From Methylobacterium dankookense (GTDB lineage: Bacteria > Pseudomonadota > Alphaproteobacteria > Rhizobiales > Beijerinckiaceae), in NCBI RefSeq assembly GCF_902141855.1, contig NZ_CABFVH010000016.1, forward strand, positions 1 to 64,000: DNA of 64,000 bases, read 5' to 3'. A program made the position numbers and the translations under genes. The notes under the pieces were generated by a model that was not told the DNA's origin, did not search any database, and was given only the letters and a program-made list of their open reading frames with translations. Below are positions 56,901-64,000 of this stretch, in pieces; positions within the stretch are counted from its first letter, which is position 1; every line of letters begins with the position of its first letter.

Positions 56901-57980
56901 TCAGAGCCGGACCAGCGCCGCCCGGGGCACGCGGCGCGCGCCCGGCGCCGGGTCGGCTTGGTGGTCGAAGCTGCGGAAGGTGTTCCGGGCCGCGGCCTTG
57001 GCCGCGTAGAGCGCCCCGTCGGCGCGGGCGAACAGCTCGGCCGGCTCGCAGCCGGCCTGCCGGGCGATGCCCACCGAGGCGCCGAGCTGCAGGGTCAGGC
57101 CCGCATGCCGCACGGGCTCGGCGAGCGCCGCCACGATCCGCGCGGCGAGACGCTCCGGCAGGGCGGGATCGGGCAGGCCTTCCAGGAGGACGGCGAACTC
57201 GTCGCCGCCGATCCGCGCCACGAGGCCCATGGGCGCGCGGGCCTCGGCGCAGGTCTCCGCGCAGACGCGGCGGATCCGGGCCGCCATCTCCGCGAGGCAG
57301 GCATCGCCCACCGCGTGGCCGTGGCCGTCATTGACCGGCTTGAACCGGTCGAGGTCGACGAGGAGGAGGGCGCCCCCGCCCCGGCCGCCGAGCGCGGCGA
57401 GGCGCGCCTCGAACACCGCGCGGTTGGCGAGCCCGGTGAGGGCGTCGCGCTCGGCGAGCATCCGCAGCCGCTCCAGCTCCTGCCGCTCGGCGGTGACGTC
57501 GCGCTTCAGCCCGAACAGCCGCACCGGCACCCCGTCCGCGCAGGCGACCGAGGCGCTGATCCGGATCCAGCGATGCTGCCCCTGGGCGGTGACGATCTCG
57601 GCGTCGAGATCGAAGCCGCGCCGGGCGGCCAGCGCCGCGGCGCGCACCCGCTCCAGCATCGCGAGGGAATCCGGCGGGTAGTGGTCGAGGGCCCGCCCGC
57701 GGCGCAGGGCAGTCCCACGCGGCAGCCCGAACAGGTCGTAGACCGCGTCGGTCCAGGTCAGGCTCTCGTCGGCGAGCCGGCACTCGAACACGCCGAACCC
57801 GGCCGCCGCCACCGCCTCCGCTGCCGGCCCGTGGGGCCGATCGCGGCTCCGGGCGTTCCGGGCCTCGACCTCGGCGCAGAGGGTGGCGAGCCGCTCCAGG
57901 CGGACGCCGCGGACGAGGGAGAGGCCGCAGGGGAGGGCGGGGCGGGGACGCGACGGGTCGGGAACGGCGTCGTGGGACAT
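56901..57980 (-). CDS. PAS-GGDEF diguanylate cyclase
   Basis: This 359-residue protein has a PAS sensor domain (about 50-165; GVFECRLADESLTWTDAVYD and a PAC end RLFGLKRDVTAERQ) and a GGDEF domain with DALTGLANRAVFEARL and the intact active motif IGGDEFAVLL near residue 265. It should make the second messenger c-di-GMP from two GTP. The RxxD inhibitory site that normally lies five residues before GGDEF is absent (APMG instead), so product feedback may be missing. No transmembrane span. It converges with the preceding gene across only 10 bp. Confidence 0.9.
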   Translation of the reverse strand: MSHDAVPDPSRPRPALPCGLSLVRGVRLERLATLCAEVEARNARSRDRPHGPAAEAVAAAGFGVFECRLADESLTWTDAVYDLFGLPRGTALRRGRALDHYPPDSLAMLERVRAAALAARRGFDLDAEIVTAQGQHRWIRISASVACADGVPVRLFGLKRDVTAERQELERLRMLAERDALTGLANRAVFEARLAALGGRGGGALLLVDLDRFKPVNDGHGHAVGDACLAEMAARIRRVCAETCAEARAPMGLVARIGGDEFAVLLEGLPDPALPERLAARIVAALAEPVRHAGLTLQLGASVGIARQAGCEPAELFARADGALYAAKAAARNTFRSFDHQADPAPGARRVPRAALVRL

Positions 57981-58129
57981 GCCGTGGGCTGGCCTGCACG
58001 TCGTGGAGCATGGAAGCGTGACTATGGCAGGATTGAAGTCCGGTTAACACCCGGGCTCGACCTGCCGCATCCGGTTCCGTCCCGGCCTGTCCTTGCGTTC
58101 GACCCGCCTCCACTCCGGCGGAGAGCGCC

Positions 58130-58738
58130 CTATCCGCGGATCCGCGCGGGGTTGCCGACGGCGACCGCGCCCGCGGGCACGTCGCGCGTCACCACGCTGC
58201 CGGCCCCGATGATCGCGTCGTCGCCGATGGTGACGCCCGGCATGATGAGCGCCCCGCCGCCGATCCAGACATTCGCCCCGATGACGACCGGGCGCCCGAA
58301 TTCCAGCATCTGCCGGCGCTGGGCCGGATCGCGCGGATGGTCGGCGGTGAGGATCTGCACGCCCGGTCCGATCTGGGTCATGTCGCCGATGGTGACCGCG
58401 ACCACGTCGAGGACGCAGCAATTGAAGTTCATGAACACGCCGCGGCCGAGGCTGATGTTGTAGCCGTAGTCGCAATGGAAGGGCGGGCGGATGTTGCAGC
58501 CCTCCCCGACGCGGGCGAACATCTCCGCCAGGAGCGCCTGCCGCTCGGGCTGGCCCAGGGTGTTCGTCGCGTTGTAGCGGTCCATCCAGGCGGAGACGCG
58601 CCGGTTGTCGGCGGCGAGCTCCGGATCGTCGGCGATGTAGAGGTCGCCGGCGAGCATCCTCTGCTTCTGGGAGCGCGGGTCCGCCCCTTGGTCGGCCCCT
58701 TGGTCCATGCTCTCATCCAGCTCGTTCGCGCGCGTCAT
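58130..58738 (-). CDS. Sugar O-acetyltransferase, maltose/galactoside acetyltransferase-like
   Basis: This 202-residue left-handed beta-helix enzyme starts at ATG 58738. The Maa/LacA N-terminal helical cap (KQRMLAGDLYIADDPELAAD) is followed by hexapeptide repeats (IRPPFHCDYGYNISLGRGVF with the catalytic His region, IGANVWIGGGALIMPGVTIG, DDAIIGAGSVVTRDV). It transfers acetyl from acetyl-CoA to sugars such as maltose or galactosides; NodL-type rhizobial relatives act on Nod factors. A 34-residue polar N-terminal extension rich in Gln/Asp is unusual. Single gene. Confidence 0.9.
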   Translation of the reverse strand: MTRANELDESMDQGADQGADPRSQKQRMLAGDLYIADDPELAADNRRVSAWMDRYNATNTLGQPERQALLAEMFARVGEGCNIRPPFHCDYGYNISLGRGVFMNFNCCVLDVVAVTIGDMTQIGPGVQILTADHPRDPAQRRQMLEFGRPVVIGANVWIGGGALIMPGVTIGDDAIIGAGSVVTRDVPAGAVAVGNPARIRG

Positions 58739-58902
58739 GATCTCTCCGGGCTCGATCCGTCCGAACCCCACACATAGCCCGCGCAGCCGCCCGGATCAGG
58801 GACGCGGCGCTCTTTGGCCGGGGCGCTATCCCCTTCGGCGGCGCGTGCCCTAGTTCCCCTGGCCTCACGCGACGTCACGCGACTTCGGCCAGGAGGATCG
58901 GG

Positions 58903-59055
58903 ATGGGCTTCTTTATCGTCATCGCCTGTTCGTGGCTCGTCGTCGCCGGGCTCGACATCCTGGCCTCCCGGCGCCGCAACGAGATGGAGGCCGAGGGCAT
59001 CCTCGTGCCCCGCAGCGGCGGCTCGGCCTACCTGAACCCGCCGCGCCCGTACTGA
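58903..59055 (+). CDS. Tiny single-span membrane protein (50 residues)
   Basis: A 50-codon frame begins at ATG 58903, with AGGAGG 6 nt upstream, a near-perfect ribosome site. It encodes one membrane helix (GFFIVIACSWLVVAGLDILA), a basic juxtamembrane patch (SRRRNEMEAEG) and a Gly/Pro tail ending NPPRPY. This layout strongly suggests a real bitopic small protein with a cytoplasmic tail. It is divergent from the acetyltransferase and converges on the PsiE gene across a family-B repeat. No family recognised. Confidence 0.65.
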   Translation: MGFFIVIACSWLVVAGLDILASRRRNEMEAEGILVPRSGGSAYLNPPRPY

Positions 59056-59059
59056 GGGC

Positions 59060-59155
59060 CCTCTCCTCCCCATCCAGATCGGGCCTGCCCGATCTGGACA
59101 GGCAAGAACGGATCTCGGGCAGGCCCGAGATCTGCGGGGAGGGGGAGACGCGCGG
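59060..59155. repeat. Palindromic repeat, family B, between convergent genes
   Basis: Two perfect palindromes, CCAGATCGGGC-CT-GCCCGATCTGG (59074-59097) and GATCTCGGGC-AG-GCCCGAGATC (59111-59132), lie inside a CCCTCTCC...GGGGAGGGGG frame. The second palindrome is identical to that at 59870-59891. Confidence 0.8.
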
Positions 59156-59170
59156 TCCCGACCGCCGGCC

Positions 59171-59710
59171 TCAGCCCGTCTCGTCCGACCCGGGGGTGTG
59201 CTCCTCGCCGGCCGGGCGCCCGTCGTCGCGGGCGCGGTGGAGCAGGAAGATCGACGCCACCATGGCGAGGATCAGCCCGGCCAGCACGCCGAGCTCGATC
59301 ATCGAGGCCTGGAACAGCGCCTGCTTCTCCGGCGTCCAGTCCTTGCTGTGGGTGATCTCCGAGGATTGCAGGGTCACCACCAGCACGCGCCGGATCGAGG
59401 CGATCAGCCCGACGATCAGGAACGGCTCGCAGGTCAGCTTCCCCGAGCGCATGGAGACCCGCACCGTGTGCAGGATCTCGACCAGCATCAGCAGGAAGAG
59501 CAGCCGGTCGACCACTTCGAGGAGCTGCGGCGCGCGGCCGAGCGAGTGACTGGCCTCCAGCGTCAGCCGCCCGGCATCGAACAGCGCGAGGATGGCGGTG
59601 GCCGCAAGCAACAGGCCGAGGATCGCGTAGATCGCGTGCTCGGTGTGCAGGAACAGGAAGGTCGAGGCCCGGGTCAGCGTGCCCGGCTCCTCCTGCGACT
59701 CGTCGGCCAT
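59171..59710 (-). CDS. PsiE-family (phosphate-starvation-inducible) membrane protein
   Basis: This 179-residue protein starts at ATG 59710 and has four hydrophobic segments (HAIYAILGLLLAATAILALF, LLFLLMLVEILHTVRVSMRS, CEPFLIVGLIASIRRVLVV and a last helix GVLAGLILAMVASIFLLHRA), the PsiE layout, with the family motif EILHTVRVS. PsiE is induced by phosphate starvation in E. coli but has no clear molecular role. No Pho box was identified. It is flanked on both sides by family-B repeats. Confidence 0.85.
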   Translation of the reverse strand: MADESQEEPGTLTRASTFLFLHTEHAIYAILGLLLAATAILALFDAGRLTLEASHSLGRAPQLLEVVDRLLFLLMLVEILHTVRVSMRSGKLTCEPFLIVGLIASIRRVLVVTLQSSEITHSKDWTPEKQALFQASMIELGVLAGLILAMVASIFLLHRARDDGRPAGEEHTPGSDETG

Positions 59711-59814
59711 CGCGCCCCTCCTGGTGCGTGCCTGCGGTCCGGCGGGATCCGGTCGGCCCACACCCCGCTCGCAGGTCATTCCCGTTCCCGTTCCCAAACG
59801 CCTTCCGCGAAAGG

Positions 59815-60020
59815 CGCGGGTCCCCTCTCCACCCAAGTCGGGCCTGCCCGACTTGGGCATCCGGGTGCGGATCTCGGGCAGGCCCGAGATCCGTCGGGAG
59901 AGGGACAGGGTGAGGGTCGAGAACGCGCCGGATAAGGCGGAGCCGGAGCCGCCTCACCGTCGCGACCACTCCGGAAGCTTCTCATCCCTCACCCCAACCC
60001 TCCCCCGAACGGGAGAGGGG
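59815..60020. repeat. Large composite palindromic repeat, families B and C
   Basis: From left to right: CCCAAGTCGGGC-CT-GCCCGACTTGGG (59832-59857), GATCTCGGGC-AG-GCCCGAGATC (59870-59891), GGGAGAGGGACAGGGTGAGG, then a core with GGTGAGGCGGC in reverse and the CCCTCCCCCG-AA-CGGGAGAGGGG hairpin (about 59998-60020). Read in reverse, it matches 17478-17611 with two extra palindromes inserted in one loop, and it also matches 46640-46790. It looks like a mobile-type element of about 200 bp. Confidence 0.75.
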
Positions 60021-60092
60021 GCGCGTCGCGCTCGGCCGATACCCTCGTGCGGATCCGATACGGTCTCTCCGCCGAGAGAGGGCGCCCCCGGC

Positions 60093-61727
60093 TCACGGCC
60101 GGGCCGGCGTCGCCGGCGCGCCGGCGCTCGCTCGCTTCTCCGGGTTGCGGGCCTGGCTGTAGGCGATGCTGGCGAAGGAGCCGAGCACCGAGGCCCAGGG
60201 GCGGGCGGCCTCCGGGGCGCCGGCCTTCTGGCGCTCCAGATAGGGGTCCTTGCCCACCTGGCAGAACAGGCTGGTGAGGCCGTTGACGAGGGCGTCGTCC
60301 ACGCTCTGGCCGCCGGTCTCGGCCGGCTTGGCGCCGTAGGCCGCCTTCACCTGCGGCAGGAGCTGGGCCAGGATCGGCACGACCTTCTCCTGGGTGACCG
60401 GCTCGCGGGCGAGGCCCTTGAGCCGCTCGGCCGCGCCGGCCGAGTCGAAGGCCTTGCGCACCGTGTCCTGCGCGACCTCGGCGCAGGGGGCGTTGCCAGC
60501 GAGCATGGTCTGGGTCGCCGCCCGCGCGTCGGAGGCGGCGCTGTCGGAATCGATCACCGGCGCGCTGTTGCCCCAGCTGTTGCGGATGTAGTCCACGACG
60601 TTGCGGACCTCGACATCGGTCATCTCCTGGCCGATCGCCGGCATCGGCGCGTAGCCGCTCTGCGCAGCCAGCCCGCCATAGATCACCCGCAGCACCGTCT
60701 CGGGGCCCCTGGACTGCACCGAGGTGTTGCCGGCGAGCGCCGGCACCGCGCCCGGGATGCCCTTGCCGTCCGGCTGGTGGCAGGAGGAGCAGTAGGTGAG
60801 GTAGGTGGCGCCCCCCGGCGCGCCCTTGCCGTCGAAGGCCTGGAGGTTCTTCTCCTGGTAGGTCTGCTTGGCGGGGACCGTGCGCAGATACGCGACCATC
60901 GCCTTGAGGTCGGCGTCGGACATCTTCGAGAGCGATTCCTCGATGGTCTGGCGCATCGGGCCGGCGGCCACGCCCGGGCGGGTGCCCGGCGCCGTGCCGG
61001 TCTTCAGGTAGGTGACCACCTCCATGTCGGACCATGCGCCGATGCCCTGGTGGCCGTCCGGCGTGATGTTGGGGGCGTACCAGCCGTCGATGACGCCGCC
61101 GCCGAAGCGGCCGGCGAGGCTCGTATTGCCCACGAGCTTGCGCTCGTTGTGGCACATCCCGCAATGGCCGAGCCCCTCCACGAGGTAGGCGCCGCGGTTG
61201 ACCTCGGCGCTGGCCTGCGGGTCCGGCTTGAAGCGGCCCTCGCCGAAGAAGGCGGTGCGCCAGGTGACGAGCGTGGTGCGCACGTTGAACGGGAAGGGGA
61301 TCTCGTTGTCCTTGCGCGCCTCCTTCACCGGGGGCAGCGACTTCAGGAAGGCGAAGATCGCCTTGGTGTCCTCGTCGGTGACCTTGGTGTACCAGCCGAA
61401 CGGGAAGGCCGGGTAGAGATACTCGCCGTCGTCGCCGATGCCCTGGCGGAAGGCGCGCTCGAAGGTGGCGTAGTCCCACTTGCCGATGCCGGTCTCCGGG
61501 TCCGGCGTCAGGTTCGGCGTCATGATCGCGCCGATCGGGGTGTTGAGCCGGTAGTTGCCGGCAAACGGCTTGCCCCCCGGCGCCGTGTGGCAGGCCACGC
61601 AATCGCCCGCCGTGACGAGGTATTTGCCGCGCGCGATCAGGTCGGGATCGGCGGGGTTCGGGTCCTGCGCCGCGGCCGGGGCGGCGGCGAGGAGCCCGGC
61701 GAGGGCGAGGGCGGCGATGCGGTCCAT
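60093..61727 (-). CDS. Triheme membrane or periplasmic cytochrome c, alcohol-dehydrogenase-subunit-like
   Basis: This 544-residue protein has a signal peptide (IAALALAGLLAAAPAAAQ) and three heme motifs, CVACH (residues 43-47), CGMCH (near 187) and CSSCH (near 322), spaced as in the cytochrome subunit of membrane alcohol and gluconate dehydrogenases. Segments such as GGKPFAGNYRLNTPIGAIMTPN and DGWYAPNITPDGHQGIGAWS are family hallmarks. A C-terminal extension of about 120 residues (from about 420) with extra cysteines lies after the third heme domain and is unusual. No dehydrogenase gene is adjacent, so its electron donor is unknown. Confidence 0.9.
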   Translation of the reverse strand: MDRIAALALAGLLAAAPAAAQDPNPADPDLIARGKYLVTAGDCVACHTAPGGKPFAGNYRLNTPIGAIMTPNLTPDPETGIGKWDYATFERAFRQGIGDDGEYLYPAFPFGWYTKVTDEDTKAIFAFLKSLPPVKEARKDNEIPFPFNVRTTLVTWRTAFFGEGRFKPDPQASAEVNRGAYLVEGLGHCGMCHNERKLVGNTSLAGRFGGGVIDGWYAPNITPDGHQGIGAWSDMEVVTYLKTGTAPGTRPGVAAGPMRQTIEESLSKMSDADLKAMVAYLRTVPAKQTYQEKNLQAFDGKGAPGGATYLTYCSSCHQPDGKGIPGAVPALAGNTSVQSRGPETVLRVIYGGLAAQSGYAPMPAIGQEMTDVEVRNVVDYIRNSWGNSAPVIDSDSAASDARAATQTMLAGNAPCAEVAQDTVRKAFDSAGAAERLKGLAREPVTQEKVVPILAQLLPQVKAAYGAKPAETGGQSVDDALVNGLTSLFCQVGKDPYLERQKAGAPEAARPWASVLGSFASIAYSQARNPEKRASAGAPATPARP

Positions 61728-61806
61728 GGTGCTCTCCTCCGGGTTACCGCCGGGAGACAGGTGCAAATGCACGCAAGGTCGGGGAGTCCGCCCCACGGGC
61801 GGGCCC

Positions 61807-62235
61807 TCAGGCTCTGTGTCGGCCCCGGTGCCGAAGCGGCGCGACGCGGCCCGGCGCCCGGGCCGCAGGACCCGGATGAGGGCCCGGATGCGGGGGAGCA
61901 TGCGCGGGCAACGCGGGCGGCTCCGGCGATGTTGCGACGGGTTCCCTGCGGCGAAGCGCCTCCGCCCGGCGCAAGCCCATCTCGGTGAGGTGGGCGGCGA
62001 AGGCGGCTGCGAGCGCGGCGGCGATCCAGGGCCAGGGCGCGCCGACCAGCGTCGCGCGGAGCGCCAGCAGCAGCCCGGCCCCCGCGGCGAGGCCGGCGAG
62101 GAGCGGCGCGCGCGGGCCGAGGCGCCCGGGCAGGAGGGCGACGAGCAGGGCCTCGGCGGCGACGAGGAGGAGGATCGCGTCGGCGATCCGACCCGACTCG
62201 AACAGCGGGGCGAACAGGTGGCCGAGCGCCTCCAT
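61807..62235 (-). CDS. Small membrane protein of unknown function
   Basis: This 142-residue protein starts at ATG 62235. The first two thirds form three or so hydrophobic helices (IADAILLLVAAEALLVALLP, APLLAGLAAGAGLLLALRAT, PWPWIAAALAAAFAAHLTEMG); the tail is Pro/His/Arg-rich (PALPAHAPPHPGPHPGP). It ends 79 bp before the triheme cytochrome start and begins 1 bp after tspO, so it is probably co-transcribed with bchP and tspO. Short membrane proteins of this kind are found beside photosynthesis genes, but I cannot name it. Confidence 0.65.
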   Translation of the reverse strand: MEALGHLFAPLFESGRIADAILLLVAAEALLVALLPGRLGPRAPLLAGLAAGAGLLLALRATLVGAPWPWIAAALAAAFAAHLTEMGLRRAEALRRREPVATSPEPPALPAHAPPHPGPHPGPAARAPGRVAPLRHRGRHRA

Positions 62236-62236
62236 C

Positions 62237-62734
62237 TCAGCCGCCCCGCGCATCGGCCGCGAGGCCGGGATTGAGCCGCAGGATGCGCAGGTTCAGGAAT
62301 GCGGCCACGCCGACCCAGCCGAGATAGGGCAGGAGCAGCACGGCCCCGGCGAGGCTGACGCGGGCGAGCAGGATCACCAGCAGCAGGATCGAGAGCCAGA
62401 GCAGCACGATCTCGGCGAGCGCCCAGTCCGGCCGGCGCAGCTGGAAGAACAGCACGCTCCAGGCGATGTTGAGCACCGCGTTGAGACCGAAGGCAGAGAG
62501 CAGCAGGGTGCGCTCGGCCGTGCCCGCGCTCGCGCTCCAGCCGAGGCTCGCGGAGGCCGCGGCCAGCGCCAGGATCACGGCCCAGATCGGCCCGAAGGCC
62601 CGGTCCGGCGGCTTCCAGGCCGGCACGCGAAGGCTGCGGTACCACGCGTCGGTGCGCGTCGCGACGCCGCCGGCGAACCCGACGAGGAGGGCGGCGGCGC
62701 CCGCGACGAGGACGGGGAGGATGGACCCGCTCAC
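62237..62734 (-). CDS. tspO: TspO/MBR family protein
   Basis: This 165-residue membrane protein starts at the GTG overlapping the bchP stop (GTGA). It has five predicted helices and the TspO marks: SLRVPAWKPPDRAFGPIWAV near the start and LNIAWSVLFFQLRRPDWALAE, LPYLGWVGVAAFLNLRILRL near the end. TspO binds porphyrins and, in Rhodobacter, acts as an oxygen-linked negative modulator of photosynthesis gene expression. Coupling to bchP supports a tetrapyrrole-related role here. Confidence 0.95.
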   Translation of the reverse strand: MSGSILPVLVAGAAALLVGFAGGVATRTDAWYRSLRVPAWKPPDRAFGPIWAVILALAAASASLGWSASAGTAERTLLLSAFGLNAVLNIAWSVLFFQLRRPDWALAEIVLLWLSILLLVILLARVSLAGAVLLLPYLGWVGVAAFLNLRILRLNPGLAADARGG

Positions 62735-63939
62735 GGCGAGACCCAGCGGAACAGGTGGGCGAGGTCCTTCAGGAAGATCCGCACATGGGCGACGGGCTTC
62801 CTGCGCACCAGCTCCTTGTTCATGTAGGCGTCCCAGGTGAGCTGCTGCACGTCCTTGTCCCGGCAGATCGAGACGAAGCGCTCGCGCAGGCCGTCGCTGC
62901 GGTACCAGACCCACTGCATCATCCGCAGGATCAGGAAGACGCGCCCGTGCAGGCGCATGAAGCGGGCCCGCGCCCCGGCGAGCGCCCGCGCGTCGCCGGT
63001 GGCGAGGAAGGCCTGCGCCGCCTCGGCCGCGAGACGGCCGCCGAGCATCGCGTAGTAGATGCCCTCGCCCGAGGCCGGGGCGACGATGCCGGCGGCGTCC
63101 CCCGTGAGGAGCACGTCGCGGCCGTTGTCCCAGCGCCGCAGGGGCTTCAGGGGCAGCGGCGCGCCCTCGCCGCGGACGAGGGCGCCCTGGTCGAGGCCGG
63201 ATTCGGCGCGGAGCTTCCGGATGGCGCCGCGCAGGGAGAAGCCCTTGCGGGCGCTGCCCGTGCCGACGCTGATCGTCTCGCCGTGCGGGAAGATCCAGGC
63301 GTAGAAATCCGGCGAGAGCCGGCCCTGGTAGTAGACGTCGCAGCGGCTCGCCTCGCAATCGGCGGGCGCGGCCGGCTTCCGCACGATCTCGTGGTAGGCG
63401 AAGACCTGCCGCATGGCGGCGTGGCCGGGGATCTCGGCGCGGCCGACCGGGGAGCTCGCCCCGTCGGCGCCGATGACGAGGCGGGCGGTGACGCGGCGCT
63501 CGTTGCCGTCCTCCCGGCCGCCCTCCCGGAAATGCACGGTCGTGAGCCCGTCCGCACGGGTGATGCGGAGGAACAGGCCGTCGCGGCGCTGCGCCCCGGC
63601 CTCGGCGGCGCGGGCGCGCAGCCAGGGGTCGAACTGCTCGCGGTCGACCATGCCGACGAAGCCCTCGCCCACCGGCATGTCGACGGCCTTGCCGGATGGC
63701 GCCACCATCCGGGCGGCGCGGATGCGCGCGACGAGGAGATGGTCGGGGATCGCGAAGTCGCGGATCAGGCGGGGCGGGATGGCGCCGCCGCAGGGCTTGA
63801 TCCGCCCGGCCCGGTCGAGGAGCAATACGCGGATCCCGGCGCGGGCCAGCTCGGTGGCGGCGGTGGCGCCGGCCGGCCCGCCGCCCACCACTACCACGTC
63901 GAAGGTCTCCGGGGTCTGGGGCGCGGCGGGATCGGCCAT
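62731..63939 (-). CDS. bchP: Geranylgeranyl reductase of bacteriochlorophyll biosynthesis
   Basis: This 402-residue flavoprotein has the FAD dinucleotide site VVVVGGGPAGATAATELARAG, RAGRIKPCGGAIPPRLI, and LTGDAAGIVAPASGEGIYYA, the BchP/ChlP pattern. It reduces the geranylgeranyl tail of bacteriochlorophyll (or its precursor) to phytyl with NADPH. It starts at ATG 63939; its upstream region runs off the window, so promoter sites such as the PpsR box (TGT-N12-ACA) could not be checked fully. bchP marks the edge of a photosynthesis gene cluster and indicates an aerobic anoxygenic phototroph. Confidence 0.9.
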   Translation of the reverse strand: MADPAAPQTPETFDVVVVGGGPAGATAATELARAGIRVLLLDRAGRIKPCGGAIPPRLIRDFAIPDHLLVARIRAARMVAPSGKAVDMPVGEGFVGMVDREQFDPWLRARAAEAGAQRRDGLFLRITRADGLTTVHFREGGREDGNERRVTARLVIGADGASSPVGRAEIPGHAAMRQVFAYHEIVRKPAAPADCEASRCDVYYQGRLSPDFYAWIFPHGETISVGTGSARKGFSLRGAIRKLRAESGLDQGALVRGEGAPLPLKPLRRWDNGRDVLLTGDAAGIVAPASGEGIYYAMLGGRLAAEAAQAFLATGDARALAGARARFMRLHGRVFLILRMMQWVWYRSDGLRERFVSICRDKDVQQLTWDAYMNKELVRRKPVAHVRIFLKDLAHLFRWVSP

Positions 63940-64000
63940 GGCGCTACCTCGCTTCGAGTTCCGGGCCTAGGGAGAAACAGGCGGTCCGCGCGAGGGCGTT

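Noticed and set aside
63940..64000. A PpsR/CrtJ-type box (TGT-N12-ACA) before bchP
   Set aside because: Only a TGT half is visible on the minus strand and the region is cut by the window edge.

Overview
The window looks like chromosome from a very GC-rich alphaproteobacterium, most probably a Methylobacterium-type member of the Hyphomicrobiales. The reasons are the GC content (about 70% or more in genes), a bacteriochlorophyll gene (bchP) beside tspO at the right edge, sulfur-oxidation (fcc/sox) and molybdopterin aldehyde oxidase (paoABC) operons, many GTG starts with GTGA/ATGA stop-start overlaps, and dense families of short palindromic intergenic repeats. I saw no rRNA, tRNA, CRISPR array, intact insertion sequence or prophage. 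The genus is an inference. Layout: 1-4099 holds the end of a molybdopterin oxidoreductase gene, then fccAB and soxXYZA with no soxB or soxCD. 4182-6349 has a decayed selenate/phosphonate-type ABC transporter relic divergent from selD. 6413-9079 is a LysR regulator, a 24-bp palindromic operator, and an mhqO/mhqD-like quinone-detoxification pair. 9206-12712 has DUF305, chromate transporter, CNNM/CorC-type and YnfA-type genes. 12777-22948 is housekeeping and accessory material: a ClpP-like protease, two glycosyltransferases, two overlapping Tat-exported oxidoreductases, an ATP/ADP-carrier-like transporter, a run of small conserved hypotheticals and a HAD phosphatase. The most coherent accessory system is split over two loci. 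Locus one (23652-33325) encodes a LysR regulator, an AroQ-like protein with altered catalytic residues, a 2-hydroxyacid dehydrogenase, an HpaB-type flavin-dependent phenol monooxygenase, a complete polyamine-type ABC importer, a GlcG/HbpS-type protein and a GST. Locus two (38506-40819) encodes a flavin reductase fused to a LysR-type ligand-binding domain, a RidA protein and a DUF1028 protein. The fused ligand domain shares many residues with the locus-one LysR effector domain, and the reductase is the natural FADH2 supplier for the HpaB-type oxygenase. I therefore read both loci as parts of one import and ring-hydroxylation pathway whose ligand may control both transcription and reductase activity. 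Between these loci (33497-38241) are two tiny membrane proteins, a strong terminator that may end a small RNA, an EEP nuclease/PLD/VTT trio that looks like a phospholipid (cardiolipin) cluster, and a DUF4440 protein. Then come phoD (40827-42377, minus) and paoABC (42640-46449). 46450-47124 is a repeat-rich stretch followed by an AT-rich regulatory region. A secreted small protein and a carbonic anhydrase-SulP bicarbonate-uptake operon follow. 50017-59710 holds a small lipoprotein, an HWE/HisKA_2 sensor kinase, an RND metal-efflux pair, a diguanylate cyclase, an acetyltransferase and a PsiE protein. 60093-63939 (minus) has a triheme cytochrome c, a small membrane protein, tspO and bchP. Five copies of one palindromic repeat family all lie exactly between convergent genes. 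A two-hairpin repeat occurs twice in opposite orientations with both hairpins conserved, and a CRP-like 16-bp motif is shared by the paoABC and 47125 upstream regions.
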